Part shown: positions 25,281 through 33,454 of the stretch, piece by piece
Numbering within the stretch: the first letter of the stretch is position 1
How the letters are laid out: every line of letters begins with the position of its first letter
Assembly (NCBI RefSeq): GCF_007474535.1
Contig: NZ_VKNW01000004.1
Coordinates: 186,001 to 250,000 of the forward strand
From: Chryseobacterium echinoideorum
GTDB lineage: Bacteria > Bacteroidota > Bacteroidia > Flavobacteriales > Weeksellaceae
Reading direction: 5' to 3'
DNA length: 64,000 nucleotides
The notes under the pieces: generated by a model
Seen by the model: the letters and a program-made list of their open reading frames with translations, nothing else
Databases searched by the model: none
Told to the model about the DNA's origin: nothing
Translations under genes and position numbers: made by a program

Positions 25281-25916
25281 ATGAAAATCCTCTTTCTATC
25301 CGACACTCATAGTCAGCACCGAAAACTGAAAGATTTGCCGAATGCAGATATTGTAATTCATAGTGGAGATATTTCAAAAATGGGAAGAGATCATGAAGTG
25401 GAGGATTTCATGCGGTGGTTTTGTGCGTTGGATAATCCTCACAAAATATTTATTGCAGGTAACCACGATTTCTTTTTTGAAAACGAAACCCCTAAAAGCA
25501 TCAAGCGTTTTCTAAATGAAAATACGATTTATCTTCATAATTCTTCTGTTGAAATTGAAGGCATTAAAATTTGGGGATCTCCATATACTCCAACATTTTT
25601 CAATTGGGCATTTAATCTTGACCGTGGAAAAGACATTTCCGAAGTTTGGAAGAACATTCCGATTGATACCGATATTTTAGTAACGCACGGTCCATCATTT
25701 GGAGTTTTAGACAGAACAATTTCGGGTTTAAATGTTGGTTGCGAAGAATTAATAAAAAAGATTGAAGAAGTAAAACCGAAATACCACTTGTTCGGTCATA
25801 TTCATGAAGATTATGGCATTTTCAAAAATGGACAAACTACTTTCATTAATGGAAGTGTTCTTAATGAGCGCTATGAACTTGTGAACGCTCCGATTGTTTT
25901 TGATATCGAAAAATAA
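25281..25916 (+). CDS. Calcineurin-type metallophosphoesterase
   Basis: 211 residues with the ordered metallophosphoesterase motifs: LFLSDTHSQH (DxH, about 5-12), IVIHSGDISK (GD), FIAGNHDFFF (GNHD, about 60-68), ILVTHGPS (TH near 136) and YHLFGHIHEDYG (GHxH near 175). It probably cleaves phosphodiesters or nucleotides using two metal ions. Substrate unknown; small single-domain members of this type occur widely in Bacteroidota. It stands 48 bases after the preceding gene. Confidence 0.9.
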   Translation: MKILFLSDTHSQHRKLKDLPNADIVIHSGDISKMGRDHEVEDFMRWFCALDNPHKIFIAGNHDFFFENETPKSIKRFLNENTIYLHNSSVEIEGIKIWGSPYTPTFFNWAFNLDRGKDISEVWKNIPIDTDILVTHGPSFGVLDRTISGLNVGCEELIKKIEEVKPKYHLFGHIHEDYGIFKNGQTTFINGSVLNERYELVNAPIVFDIEK

Positions 25917-25961
25917 CCCTCAATCGCCGTATTTATAATTTTTTTTTTGAAACAATAAACG

Positions 25962-25994
25962 GACATCTTTTGTCGCATTGCCTGTTTATTTTTA
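25962..25994 (+). promoter_or_regulatory. Shared 33-bp promoter/operator, copy 2
   Basis: Starts GACATCTTTTGTC, a near palindrome GACA-N5-TGTC, and ends TTTATTTTTA. It lies 11 bases before the ATG at 26006. It aligns without gaps to copies at 23650, 28823 and 30397. Confidence 0.6.
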
Positions 25995-26005
25995 CAAAAA
26001 TTACA

Positions 26006-26506
26006 ATGAAAGATTATCCTAATGCGATTGATTATCCGAAAACAAAAGGGTTTTTCGGAATCGGAATTGAAACTGCAATGCAAACCCAAAACATCGGAAC
26101 TATTTGGCGTTCAGCACAAATTATGGGAGCTGATTTTATTTTTGTCATTGGTGGTCAGTATAAAAGAATGAAGACCGACACCATTGCTTCCTATCGCCAT
26201 ATTCCTCTGTTCTACTTTGAAACTTTTGAAGATTTCTACAAATCGCTTCCGATGGAAAGTAAACTTATCGGAATTGAATTGGCTGAAAATAGCATTCCGA
26301 TTAGTGATTTCAAACATCCGAACCAAGCCGTTTATTTATTAGGGTCTGAATTAAAAGGCTTATCCGAGGATGCAAAAAATCACTGTGATCAAATTGTGCA
26401 ATTGCCTGGAAAACTATCGCTGAATGTTTCAGTTGCTGGTTCAATCGTTATGTATGATCGTTTGATGAAGCAGGATATATTATCAAAAATGAAACAGAAT
26501 GTCTGA
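26006..26506 (+). CDS. SpoU/TrmH-family RNA methyltransferase
   Basis: 166 residues from the ATG at 26006. An upstream in-frame ATG at 25970 falls inside the shared promoter motif and is rejected. The SPOUT trefoil-knot motifs are visible: GIGIETAMQTQNIGTIWRSA (motif 1, with N and R), VYLLGSELKGLSEDA (motif 2) and QIVQLPGKLSLNVSVAGSIV (motif 3, here LPGKL in place of the usual IPM). It would 2'-O-methylate a tRNA or rRNA ribose. Single-domain, close to TrmH-like cargo of mobile elements. The next gene overlaps by 8 bases. Confidence 0.88.
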   Translation: MKDYPNAIDYPKTKGFFGIGIETAMQTQNIGTIWRSAQIMGADFIFVIGGQYKRMKTDTIASYRHIPLFYFETFEDFYKSLPMESKLIGIELAENSIPISDFKHPNQAVYLLGSELKGLSEDAKNHCDQIVQLPGKLSLNVSVAGSIVMYDRLMKQDILSKMKQNV

Positions 26507-26756
26507 ATTTTCAAAAAAACTCATTATGGCTCAAATTATTTCGATGGGAATAAAACTCATCCGCATTTCAAAATCCAATCCTTTTTTGCTCGAAATTTCT
26601 GATAACGCAGGGATTTCTTGGCAAATCAGATTTAATGGCTCGACCGAAGTAGGAGAATTTTGGGATATTTTCCGAAGAGGCGAAACAATTTATGCAACGA
26701 CTTCAAAAGGAAGGTTTCGGTCGGTGGATTCTGGTTCGTATTGGATGCAGATTTAA
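26499..26756 (+). CDS. Small protein with a BNR-like repeat
   Basis: 85 residues. The segment LLEISDNAGISWQIRFNGS and the C-terminal IYATTSKGRFRSVDSGSYWM each look like one Asp-box (S-x-D-x-G-x-x-W), as in sialidase-like BNR repeats. There is no signal peptide. It overlaps the methyltransferase by 8 bases (start) and the convergent WG-repeat gene by 4 bases (end). Possibly a fragment of a longer protein; function unknown. Confidence 0.5.
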   Translation: MSEFSKKLIMAQIISMGIKLIRISKSNPFLLEISDNAGISWQIRFNGSTEVGEFWDIFRRGETIYATTSKGRFRSVDSGSYWMQI

Positions 26757-27667
26757 TATGGGAATGTTCCTTCTCCAAAGATAAGTTCGTGGCATCTTTT
26801 ATGAAAGTTTTTGCTTCTTTCTTCTTTCGTCAAAGATGGTGAAAAAGGAATTTTGTTTCCTTCAGAATCTGCAACAAAACACAAATCATCATCATCCAAA
26901 TCAGGATTTTCCCAATAATTTTTTATGATTCTTGCTCGACCATTTTTGGGATTGAATTCTCGAACTGGTGAATCAGAAACAAAAGGGAAAAGGATATTCT
27001 TATGAATGTCGATAATTCCGAACTTTATTTTCTGAAAATTTTTGTTAAAGTATTTGAAATAATTATTATAATGAACGCCTTCTAATTCCAATTTTTCTCT
27101 ATCAAAGAATACATCCACAGTTTTTCCTGCACAAAAATTGTCACCAACAAACTCCAAATGATCCCATTCAAAATCCATGATAACATTTTGATCAAAATCA
27201 ATTATTCCGTATTTATCGTCATTACCAACAATGATCAAATCTTCGTTGAAACTATAAAAATCATCATAATTCAAATGCAGAATAAGGTTTCCATCAATGT
27301 CGATGATTTTCCACTTTCCATCAAAGCAAAGTGCAATTCGTGGACTCTCGGATGAAAGGTCAGCAGAAATATTGTCGTAAATAAACGGTATTAGAGGATT
27401 ATTTTGGCGGTCGAAAATTCCATATTTGTCATTTTTCCTTGCTACACAATATCCGTTTTGAAAGAAAGGATAGGAAATACTTTGGTATTCATCGGGAATA
27501 ATAAGATATCCCTCTCTGTTTACAAAGCCAAAACCATCATCGGTACAAACCCAACCATATCCTTCTTCATCAAAATCTGTTACTTCTTCCCAATCAGTTG
27601 GATGGAAACCTCTTTCTTCGTAATCTCCGGCTAAATCATTGGCTTGCCAAGGGTGGATTTTTTTCAT
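26753..27667 (-). CDS. WG-repeat protein
   Basis: 304 residues made of WG-type beta repeats of about 25-35 residues: GYGWVCTDDGFGFVNREGYL, YCVARKNDKYGIFDRQNNPL, IALCFDGKWKIIDIDGNLIL, DLIIVGNDDKYGIIDFDQNV and FGIIDIHKNILFPF. The repeats probably fold as a propeller-like or solenoid binding surface. No signal peptide. Its start overlaps the preceding gene by 4 bases (ATGA), implying translational coupling with the UDG-like protein. Confidence 0.83.
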   Translation of the reverse strand: MKKIHPWQANDLAGDYEERGFHPTDWEEVTDFDEEGYGWVCTDDGFGFVNREGYLIIPDEYQSISYPFFQNGYCVARKNDKYGIFDRQNNPLIPFIYDNISADLSSESPRIALCFDGKWKIIDIDGNLILHLNYDDFYSFNEDLIIVGNDDKYGIIDFDQNVIMDFEWDHLEFVGDNFCAGKTVDVFFDREKLELEGVHYNNYFKYFNKNFQKIKFGIIDIHKNILFPFVSDSPVREFNPKNGRARIIKNYWENPDLDDDDLCFVADSEGNKIPFSPSLTKEERSKNFHKRCHELIFGEGTFPY

Positions 27668-28752
27668 TTTCTTTCTGATTCTATATGTAATAAAAACCCT
27701 TCTACAGCCTCTATAATTTCAGTATTTAAATTAGTAAAATACTTAAATTCTTTTCTTATAAACCAACTGTTATTTGTTCGATCAAAAGAATTATCAAAAA
27801 ACTGGTCATAAACCATTTCATTTTCGAATGTTTTAAACTTATCTTTTTGCATATTTCTAACACCAAATTCCTTGTAATTAGGATTTATTCTGATTAGTAT
27901 TTCATCATTGCCTATTCCATCAACATTAATATCAATCCATTTTTTATGTTTTTTTGGGTTGTATTTCGCAAAATGCTTTAAAAATTCATCAGTGTCAAAG
28001 TTTGATTTTTTTGAATGAATAATATTTTTTTGTGGATGCATTGTGGAAAGAGAAAAAGGTTCAATAGGTTCACCATTCAAAAGCTTTTCTAGAGTATCAC
28101 TAATTGCTTCATCTTCTTCAGAAAAATTATTATAAGAAGGATGCGGAATTCCATAAACGATTTTTCCATTAATCTCACCCTGAACAAGCAATCTCTTTCG
28201 GAAACCTTGAAGTATTAATTTATTTTTTTTTGAAATTTGATCTATGCCACTACCTGTTCCCAAGATTATGATGTTCTTTGGATTAATAATATCAATTAAC
28301 TCAAGTGTAAGTTTAATATTTTCTTGAATCGCTTCCTTAAATTCATTTTTGTTTATTTCAGAGAATCTCCTTGAACTATAAAAAACATAATTTGTAAATA
28401 CAAAATCATACTTATCAATTGAATTTTTAAAAAAATCTATTTTTCTTAATCCATTTCCATATTTCCATTTGCCTGCTAAAAATTCTCTATCAAATGAAGG
28501 ATTCCCATTTAAGATTCTATCAGCGGTTAATCTTGAATTTATCTTGTCAAATTCCCAATCAGGATTATTTATCTGACATTCATAACCATATCCTCCTCCT
28601 GGATTTAATCCAATAAAAAGTATATCAGGATTTAATTTTGCTTTTGACTGTAGGGGATAATATTCTAAATTAAATTTTTGTGCGATTGGCGTACATAAAT
28701 TGATAACTTTTTCAGCCCAATCAATCAATTTTTTCGGATATTTTTCTTTCAT
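27664..28752 (-). CDS. Uracil-DNA-glycosylase-like fold protein
   Basis: 362 residues. The first 225 match the UDG superfamily layout: LFIGLNPGGGYGYEC (motif A-like loop, about 46-60), VFTNYVFYSSRR, NIIILGTGSGIDQI and GIPHPSYNNFSEED (HPS motif, near 210). The catalytic Asp/Asn of classic UDGs is not obvious, so activity may differ. The C-terminal 120 residues (from about 240) are a separate, unassigned domain with KFKTFENEMVYDQFFDNSFD. It is coupled to the WG-repeat gene, and an exact -7 box lies upstream. Confidence 0.7.
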   Translation of the reverse strand: MKEKYPKKLIDWAEKVINLCTPIAQKFNLEYYPLQSKAKLNPDILFIGLNPGGGYGYECQINNPDWEFDKINSRLTADRILNGNPSFDREFLAGKWKYGNGLRKIDFFKNSIDKYDFVFTNYVFYSSRRFSEINKNEFKEAIQENIKLTLELIDIINPKNIIILGTGSGIDQISKKNKLILQGFRKRLLVQGEINGKIVYGIPHPSYNNFSEEDEAISDTLEKLLNGEPIEPFSLSTMHPQKNIIHSKKSNFDTDEFLKHFAKYNPKKHKKWIDINVDGIGNDEILIRINPNYKEFGVRNMQKDKFKTFENEMVYDQFFDNSFDRTNNSWFIRKEFKYFTNLNTEIIEAVEGFLLHIESERK

Positions 28753-28769
28753 ATAATTTATATTTCATA

Positions 28770-28777
28770 CAAATTTA
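28770..28777 (-). promoter_or_regulatory. -7 box of the UDG-like gene
   Basis: Minus-strand TAAATTTG, an exact TAnnTTTG match, 17 bases before the ATG at 28752. Confidence 0.6.
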
Positions 28778-28822
28778 GTCCATTAAACCGTCAAAACAAG
28801 TCCCTCAAAAATATTTTTCATA

Positions 28823-28855
28823 GTCGCGGTTTGTCTTCATCAGCACTTATCTTTG
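28823..28855 (+). promoter_or_regulatory. Shared 33-bp promoter/operator, copy 3
   Basis: Starts GTCGCGGTTTGTC and ends CTTATCTTTG, with the exact -7 box TATCTTTG (28848-28855). The weakest copy in its left half. The gene starts at 28865, 9 bases later. Confidence 0.5.
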
Positions 28856-28864
28856 AAAAAAAAT

Positions 28865-29038
28865 ATGAGCATTTTAATAAAAATTAGAAATCATTTCTTC
28901 GAAGAAGTTACAGAAGAAATTGAAAAGAAACATTATGAAGAAAGAAAAATAATTTTGAAGCGATTAGGTTTTAGTCTGCTATTTTTAGTCGTAGTTTTTA
29001 TCGTCGCTTTTATTTTATCACTTGATATTCCGGTCTGA
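28865..29038 (+). CDS. Small single-helix membrane protein
   Basis: 57 residues from the ATG at 28865; a TTG at 28853 falls in the -7 box and is not used. Residues 1-33 are charged (EEVTEEIEKKHYEERKIILK), then one TM helix (about 34-54, FSLLFLVVVFIVAFILSL). No family recognised. Preceded by a copy of the shared 33-bp motif and followed by a strong bidirectional hairpin. Confidence 0.6.
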   Translation: MSILIKIRNHFFEEVTEEIEKKHYEERKIILKRLGFSLLFLVVVFIVAFILSLDIPV

Positions 29039-29088
29039 TGAAATTAATAAGAATCATCAGTTTAACGATTGTCAAAATGGAAAAAAAC

Positions 29089-29131
29089 GAAATTTTGTCG
29101 CAAATATCTACTAATTTTGCGACAAAATTTT
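29089..29131. terminator. Bidirectional hairpin between convergent genes
   Basis: AAATTTTGTCGCAAA (29090-29104), an 11-base loop and the exact complement (29116-29130). A- and T-rich flanks make it work as a terminator from both sides; it sits between the small membrane-protein gene and the convergent receiver-domain gene. Confidence 0.85.
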
Positions 29132-29137
29132 CATCTT

Positions 29138-29449
29138 TTAATGATTCTGATTTTTTAATCTGTTAAAATTATCAAGCAATTTCTCAATATTCTCTTTTCC
29201 CACAGGATTTTGGCTATGGACTTGAAAATTGATGTCCGAAACTCCATTGTCCAAACAGAATTCAACCAAAAACTTCGCACAATCGAAACCTGTTTTTCCT
29301 TCTCCTAAATCATGATCGAAACTGATGAACTCAGGAACACCATTTTTGTTGATGAAGTTTACAAATTCATCATAGTCATAAACTCTTTCAAAATTTTCAG
29401 GAGTAGAACGAAGGTCATCCAGATATAGATTCATAATTTTCTTGCTCAA
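29138..29449 (-). CDS. Cyclic-phosphate-processing receiver-like domain protein
   Basis: 103 residues with the pattern of the cREC receiver-like family: NLYLDDLRSTPENF (LDD-x-R, near residue 8-13), FISFDHDLGEGKTG (DHDLG, about 44-48), a central helix with FDCAKFLVEF, and FQVHSQNPVGKENI (HSxNPxG near 82). These residues are thought to process cyclic-phosphate ends or nucleotides, not accept phosphate as classic receivers do. Its start overlaps the WYL gene stop by 4 bases (ATGA), so the two are made together. Confidence 0.8.
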   Translation of the reverse strand: MSKKIMNLYLDDLRSTPENFERVYDYDEFVNFINKNGVPEFISFDHDLGEGKTGFDCAKFLVEFCLDNGVSDINFQVHSQNPVGKENIEKLLDNFNRLKNQNH

Positions 29450-30378
29450 AATTTCTTATCTTTTTCATTCATTTCCAGCGCCACAGAAAGAAATTTCAAA
29501 TATTCTTCCCTAACACTTTTCGGTTCCATAATTCGCAATCTTTCCGCATGTGTAAGCAATTCCTGATAGAAATCGTAGGTGGGAACTAATGTTAATTCAA
29601 TTCGAAATTCTTCGTCGTTTTCAACCAATGTTTTTTGTGAATGATGGATTGGCAGCGACTTTACAAATTTTCCTTGCCACGGATCAAATGAAAGAACAAT
29701 TTTCCTTGGTGTTTCACCAGGTGTAGAAACAATTCCGAATGAGTTAACAAAGAGTTTTTCAATATCTGTTTCAATATTTTTGAAAGTTTTATTATGAATT
29801 TCCAAATCGGTGAGTCGATCTAAACCGTAGGTTTTTATGAAAAAACCTTTTCCTTCATTTTCATTCGCCAACAAATACCAGCGATTTCGGAATTCTTTCA
29901 CTGCATAAGATTCTACGACTTTTCTTTGAGGAATTCCATCCCAATATTTGGTGTAATTAAAACTGATGAGTTTCGAGTTCTTAATCGCATAAATAAGTCC
30001 CTCTAGATTGTGTAATCCAGATGCTTGACGCTTTTCAAAAAGCATTATTTTAGAATGATCAGCGGTTTGTCGGTAAGCGTTTACTAACAGTAAATTATCG
30101 AAAACACCTTTGGATTGCTCCAAGTTTTCATCTTCAACAATTTGGTAAGTCATGGTCGATCGCTTGAATTGGATTTCAATTCCGAAAAGTTCCCAAAGTA
30201 AATCCCTATCACGCTTGAATGTTTTTTCACTGAACGCCAAATCATTATCGAAACCATTTGAATAATGTTTTTCTTCCAAGTAATTAAGTACTTCATCATA
30301 AGTCGCACCTACATTTTTCTTGGATTGTAGCAAGTTTGAAATATGAATCAAACGCAACATTTGGTCTCTTTTTGCCAT
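29446..30378 (-). CDS. WYL-domain transcription regulator
   Basis: 310 residues. The N-terminal wHTH (about 1-75) has DQMLRLIHISNLLQSKKNVG and FSEKTFKRDRDLLWELFGIE. The WYL domain (about 120-210) shows LISFNYTKYW and VKEFRNRWYLLANENEG. A WCX-type extension follows (about 220-300). WYL proteins often sense nucleotides and control defence or mobile-element genes. The 33-bp motif 19 bases upstream of its ATG also precedes three other genes of the element, so autoregulation plus control of these is likely. Translationally coupled to the receiver-domain protein. Confidence 0.9.
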   Translation of the reverse strand: MAKRDQMLRLIHISNLLQSKKNVGATYDEVLNYLEEKHYSNGFDNDLAFSEKTFKRDRDLLWELFGIEIQFKRSTMTYQIVEDENLEQSKGVFDNLLLVNAYRQTADHSKIMLFEKRQASGLHNLEGLIYAIKNSKLISFNYTKYWDGIPQRKVVESYAVKEFRNRWYLLANENEGKGFFIKTYGLDRLTDLEIHNKTFKNIETDIEKLFVNSFGIVSTPGETPRKIVLSFDPWQGKFVKSLPIHHSQKTLVENDEEFRIELTLVPTYDFYQELLTHAERLRIMEPKSVREEYLKFLSVALEMNEKDKKF

Positions 30379-30396
30379 TGTTTAAATTTTATAGGT

Positions 30397-30429
30397 CAAA
30401 GATAAACAAGCAAACGGACAAATGATGAC
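30397..30429 (-). promoter_or_regulatory. Shared 33-bp promoter/operator, copy 4 (WYL gene)
   Basis: Minus strand starts GTCATCATTTGTC, then CGTTTGCTTG and TTTATCTTTG with the exact -7 box TATCTTTG. Same length as copies at 23650, 25962 and 28823. The gene starts 18 bases downstream. Confidence 0.65.
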
Positions 30430-30471
30430 TATCTAATTGATGCGATTATAAATTTTCATACTAACGGACAT

Positions 30472-31701
30472 CTAAAACATTAGAAAACGCTTCTCAATCA
30501 ACTCAATATTTTCAATCTTAACACCATTTCCCTTCGCTAAATTTTTCCAATTTCCCAATGCAGCAATTGTATTTTGAATGACTTCATCTATAAATGCCTT
30601 TGAAAGTTTTGCTTCCAAACCTAATTTTTCAATGTGAGTTCGAGTAATATTTCGTCCTTCTCCCATAACCATCGTACTTTGTTCTCCACCTGGTCCATTT
30701 GAAAATGTGAGATCGTATGCGGGTGACAATTTCCATTCGCCAGATTCATCCATTAAGAAGCTGAAATTTTTAGCATGGTCGTCTCGATTGTGTGCCATTA
30801 CATTGAAAACAGCCAATCGAAACATTTTTTCAACCTCTCGAATATCTTTGGTAATCGCACTAGTTAAAGCCAATAAATCTTCATAATCATGAGATGGAAA
30901 CCTGTAATTACTATGGATCAATCCGCTTACAGTGTGCATGTGGAAGCGCTTATTTTTATCTCTGTCAAATCTTTTTACGGCAAAATATCCACTCCCTTTT
31001 TGTGAAGGAAATAAGTGTGTTGCAGGCATTTCTAATCCTGCATTTGCCGCCATAATCGAGTAAACATACTCAATAGCTCCTGAATCGTTTCCATCTTGGG
31101 TGTTCGGAAATTTCACAATCCAATGTTCAAAACCTTCGCTCAATTCACCTGTACCGTGAGAAATGTTTTTCCTTTCTGAATCAACCCCAATTAATGCTTT
31201 TGGTCTCGCTCCGGCAGAAGATCCGTTCAATGCCAAAAGTTCATTTATGACTTCTCCAGATTCGCCTTCCAAAACTCGCTCAGTTTGCGAAGCCAAAACG
31301 TCAAGGTTAATTTTTTCATCGTAATGGTTAGGACTTTCATCTGGTTCATAAACCAAAGCTCCCATTCCATTTAATCCAACGTACGCTAAGCGATCTAAAG
31401 CAGTAACTTCATTCGGTAAAATGCCTTCAGCTCTCAACATCCTGTCAAAAAGTAATCTTCCCCAACCGTCGGGCAAACTGTCATTGAAAACTCCTGCCAA
31501 TCCTTCAAAAGGTGTTCTAGGAAGTTCTATTACTCCACGTTGTAGTGGAAGTTTTATTGGTGAAATTTCTAAATTAGTTTCAAGAAAAGCATTGTCGTAT
31601 TCAAAATAGATGATTCCATCACGAATCGCTAATCGTCCTACTTTTTGAATTTCTGATCCCAAATTCAATCCTACTTTTAATTCTTTAATTGATGTTCTCA
31701 T
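30472..31701 (-). CDS. hipA: HipA-type serine/threonine kinase toxin
   Basis: 409 residues, usual HipA length. The N-terminal domain has EYDNAFLETN and FEGLAGVFNDSLPDGWGRLL. The ejectable Gly/Ser P-loop is NGSSAGARPK (about 159-168). The catalytic HNRDDHAKN lies at 304-312 and the metal-binding DLT at 330-332. HipA kinases phosphorylate aminoacyl-tRNA synthetases and halt growth when not bound by HipB. It overlaps hipB by 4 bases (ATGA). All catalytic residues are present, so the toxin is probably active. Confidence 0.95.
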   Translation of the reverse strand: MRTSIKELKVGLNLGSEIQKVGRLAIRDGIIYFEYDNAFLETNLEISPIKLPLQRGVIELPRTPFEGLAGVFNDSLPDGWGRLLFDRMLRAEGILPNEVTALDRLAYVGLNGMGALVYEPDESPNHYDEKINLDVLASQTERVLEGESGEVINELLALNGSSAGARPKALIGVDSERKNISHGTGELSEGFEHWIVKFPNTQDGNDSGAIEYVYSIMAANAGLEMPATHLFPSQKGSGYFAVKRFDRDKNKRFHMHTVSGLIHSNYRFPSHDYEDLLALTSAITKDIREVEKMFRLAVFNVMAHNRDDHAKNFSFLMDESGEWKLSPAYDLTFSNGPGGEQSTMVMGEGRNITRTHIEKLGLEAKLSKAFIDEVIQNTIAALGNWKNLAKGNGVKIENIELIEKRFLMF

Positions 31702-32006
31702 TTCTTACTTCCTCTTTTTTTTACAGATTTTTCATCACTCTTTAAGACTTCGCCTATCGATTTAAAAGCAGGTGTAATTGGCTTTAAACCTTCAATCATC
31801 TCTTCTAAGCCACCAACAATAGAAAGAATTTTCAAAAAAGACTCTAAAGAAACCATTCCAGTCTGTTCAAACTTTCTCAAAGTTGATAATGGAACACCGC
31901 ACCTTTCTGCTAAACCTTCCTGAGTAAGATCCATCTGCAATCTTCGTTCACGGATATTCTCTACGAGTTTTTGGTGTGCTTTTGAAAGAGAAATAAATAA
32001 CATCAT
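31698..32006 (-). CDS. hipB: HipB-type antitoxin, XRE family
   Basis: 102 residues. The Cro/C1 HTH (about 12-70) reads LVENIRERRLQMDLTQEGLA and RCGVPLSTLRKFEQTGMVSL. A basic, flexible C-terminal tail follows (VLKSDEKSVKKRGSKK). It binds HipA and represses the operon. It is first in the hipBA unit. A -7 box (32056-32063) lies about 50 bases upstream, and the start region contains the palindrome ATCATGAT, a possible operator. Confidence 0.92.
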   Translation of the reverse strand: MMLFISLSKAHQKLVENIRERRLQMDLTQEGLAERCGVPLSTLRKFEQTGMVSLESFLKILSIVGGLEEMIEGLKPITPAFKSIGEVLKSDEKSVKKRGSKK

Positions 32007-32055
32007 GATAGTATTTAATTATATTTTTTCTATCTAATTAGTATTATTGTATTAC

Positions 32056-32063
32056 AAATATAC
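32056..32063 (-). promoter_or_regulatory. -7 box of hipBA
   Basis: Minus-strand TATATTTG, an exact TAnnTTTG match, 49 bases before the hipB ATG. Confidence 0.6.
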
Positions 32064-32211
32064 TAAAATCATTCAAATATGATGTTCCTGTTACTTTTGA
32101 TTTTTAAAGTAATTTCGTTATTTTCAGTAAAGTTAGAAGAGAGCATAAAGAGATTTACATGTTGAACGACTCAACATATAATATTTAATTAATTAAACCT
32201 GATACCCTTAT

Positions 32212-33450
32212 CTAGTTAAGAAAATTACTGACCTCCGAGCAAATATCACTTTGCCAATTCTGTATGTTTTTATTTGTTCTAAGTTGAATAACCGAACATT
32301 CTTTTGCAGAAAGCAACTCTTTATCAATCGACGAAAAATATTTTCCTTTTGTGGTATAACTTTCAATGCCAGGATAAAGTAGTGCAGTTTTCTTTGCTCT
32401 ATAAAATTTGTGATATACATACATTTGTCGTAAATCTTCAGGAGAAGGATTGTAGCCATTCAGGTTTTTCCATTTGGTATCTAAAACTGCAATTTCCTGT
32501 GTTGTATTATTTTTCAAAATGATATCCGGTCGCATTGTAGAATTTTTTCCAAACTCAGGTTTCCAAAATTGTTTAGGTATTTGTGCAGATACCGTATAAT
32601 TTACCATTCTTTTTCTTAGAGTAACTAATATAAACCGCTCCCACAAATCGTTCATATCGAACATCAGAGCTAAAACATCGTTTTTTCCTTTGGTAACATC
32701 TGGATGATAATTCAAAAGAATCAGTTTTGCTATGTCAAGCGAAGTTTTGTAGGGATTATTCTTACGATCATAATGAATTTGCTCAAAATCAGATTCTCTA
32801 ACTCTAATATCCTGCATTTCCGGAAAAGATAATTGAAGATTTGAAATTCTACTTTTCAATCTTAAATTAAAATTAATCCTCGGAAGAAATTTTACCGCTT
32901 TATAGAGTATTTGATGGATTTTATGTTCTTTATTGTATTCTGTTTTCCTAACATAGAATTTTTCGTGATGAATACAGTTTTTTGTGATATGCTTTGCAAA
33001 ATGAATGGAGCCTTTTAAAGCATTGCAATTATCCTCTTTTATAATATATTTTTTTACTAAACCCTTTCTGAGTAAGGTTTCAATTTCAGTAATAAAAATT
33101 TCAATGTAAAGATCGAGCAAGGAATTACTTTTTAGTTTTAACGATGAATTTCCTGTACTGTGAACATTGAATCCCCAAACAGTTCTCAGCATATCAATAA
33201 GAATATTCCGCCAAACGATTTCATTATTATAATCTGCTTTTGGCAAGACTTCAATGGTTGTTTTTCCCACCTGAAGCACTCCAACAAAAGAATTAAACTG
33301 AACGCCATTTTTTATCAAACTGAAATACGGTGAGTAACTTCCATAATAGTTTTCTAAAGCATCATGAATTAATTTTTGATCCTTGTTTGAAAGGTCAAAA
33401 ACTAACTTGCAATGTTCGAAAGTTACTATTCTATTATTATCTATTTTCAT
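32212..33450 (-). CDS. mcrC: McrC-like nuclease subunit of McrBC
   Basis: 412 residues. The N-terminal half, with GVLQVGKTTIEVLPK (about 57-71), is the McrC scaffold that contacts the McrB ring. The C-terminal PD-(D/E)xK nuclease core shows MRPDIILKN (about 306-314) and LDTKWK (323-328). McrBC cuts DNA carrying modified cytosines and blocks foreign methylated DNA. It follows mcrB by 4 bases. Catalytic residues are present. Confidence 0.92.
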   Translation of the reverse strand: MKIDNNRIVTFEHCKLVFDLSNKDQKLIHDALENYYGSYSPYFSLIKNGVQFNSFVGVLQVGKTTIEVLPKADYNNEIVWRNILIDMLRTVWGFNVHSTGNSSLKLKSNSLLDLYIEIFITEIETLLRKGLVKKYIIKEDNCNALKGSIHFAKHITKNCIHHEKFYVRKTEYNKEHKIHQILYKAVKFLPRINFNLRLKSRISNLQLSFPEMQDIRVRESDFEQIHYDRKNNPYKTSLDIAKLILLNYHPDVTKGKNDVLALMFDMNDLWERFILVTLRKRMVNYTVSAQIPKQFWKPEFGKNSTMRPDIILKNNTTQEIAVLDTKWKNLNGYNPSPEDLRQMYVYHKFYRAKKTALLYPGIESYTTKGKYFSSIDKELLSAKECSVIQLRTNKNIQNWQSDICSEVSNFLN

Positions 33451-33454
33451 TAAT

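Noticed and set aside
25970..26005. ATG at 25970 as start of the SpoU methyltransferase
   Set aside because: It lies inside the shared 33-bp promoter motif; the family start fits 26006.
30466..30476. GGACATCT at the hipA 3' end as a fifth copy of the 33-bp motif
   Set aside because: Only the first 8 or so bases agree and there is no -7 box or gene start downstream.
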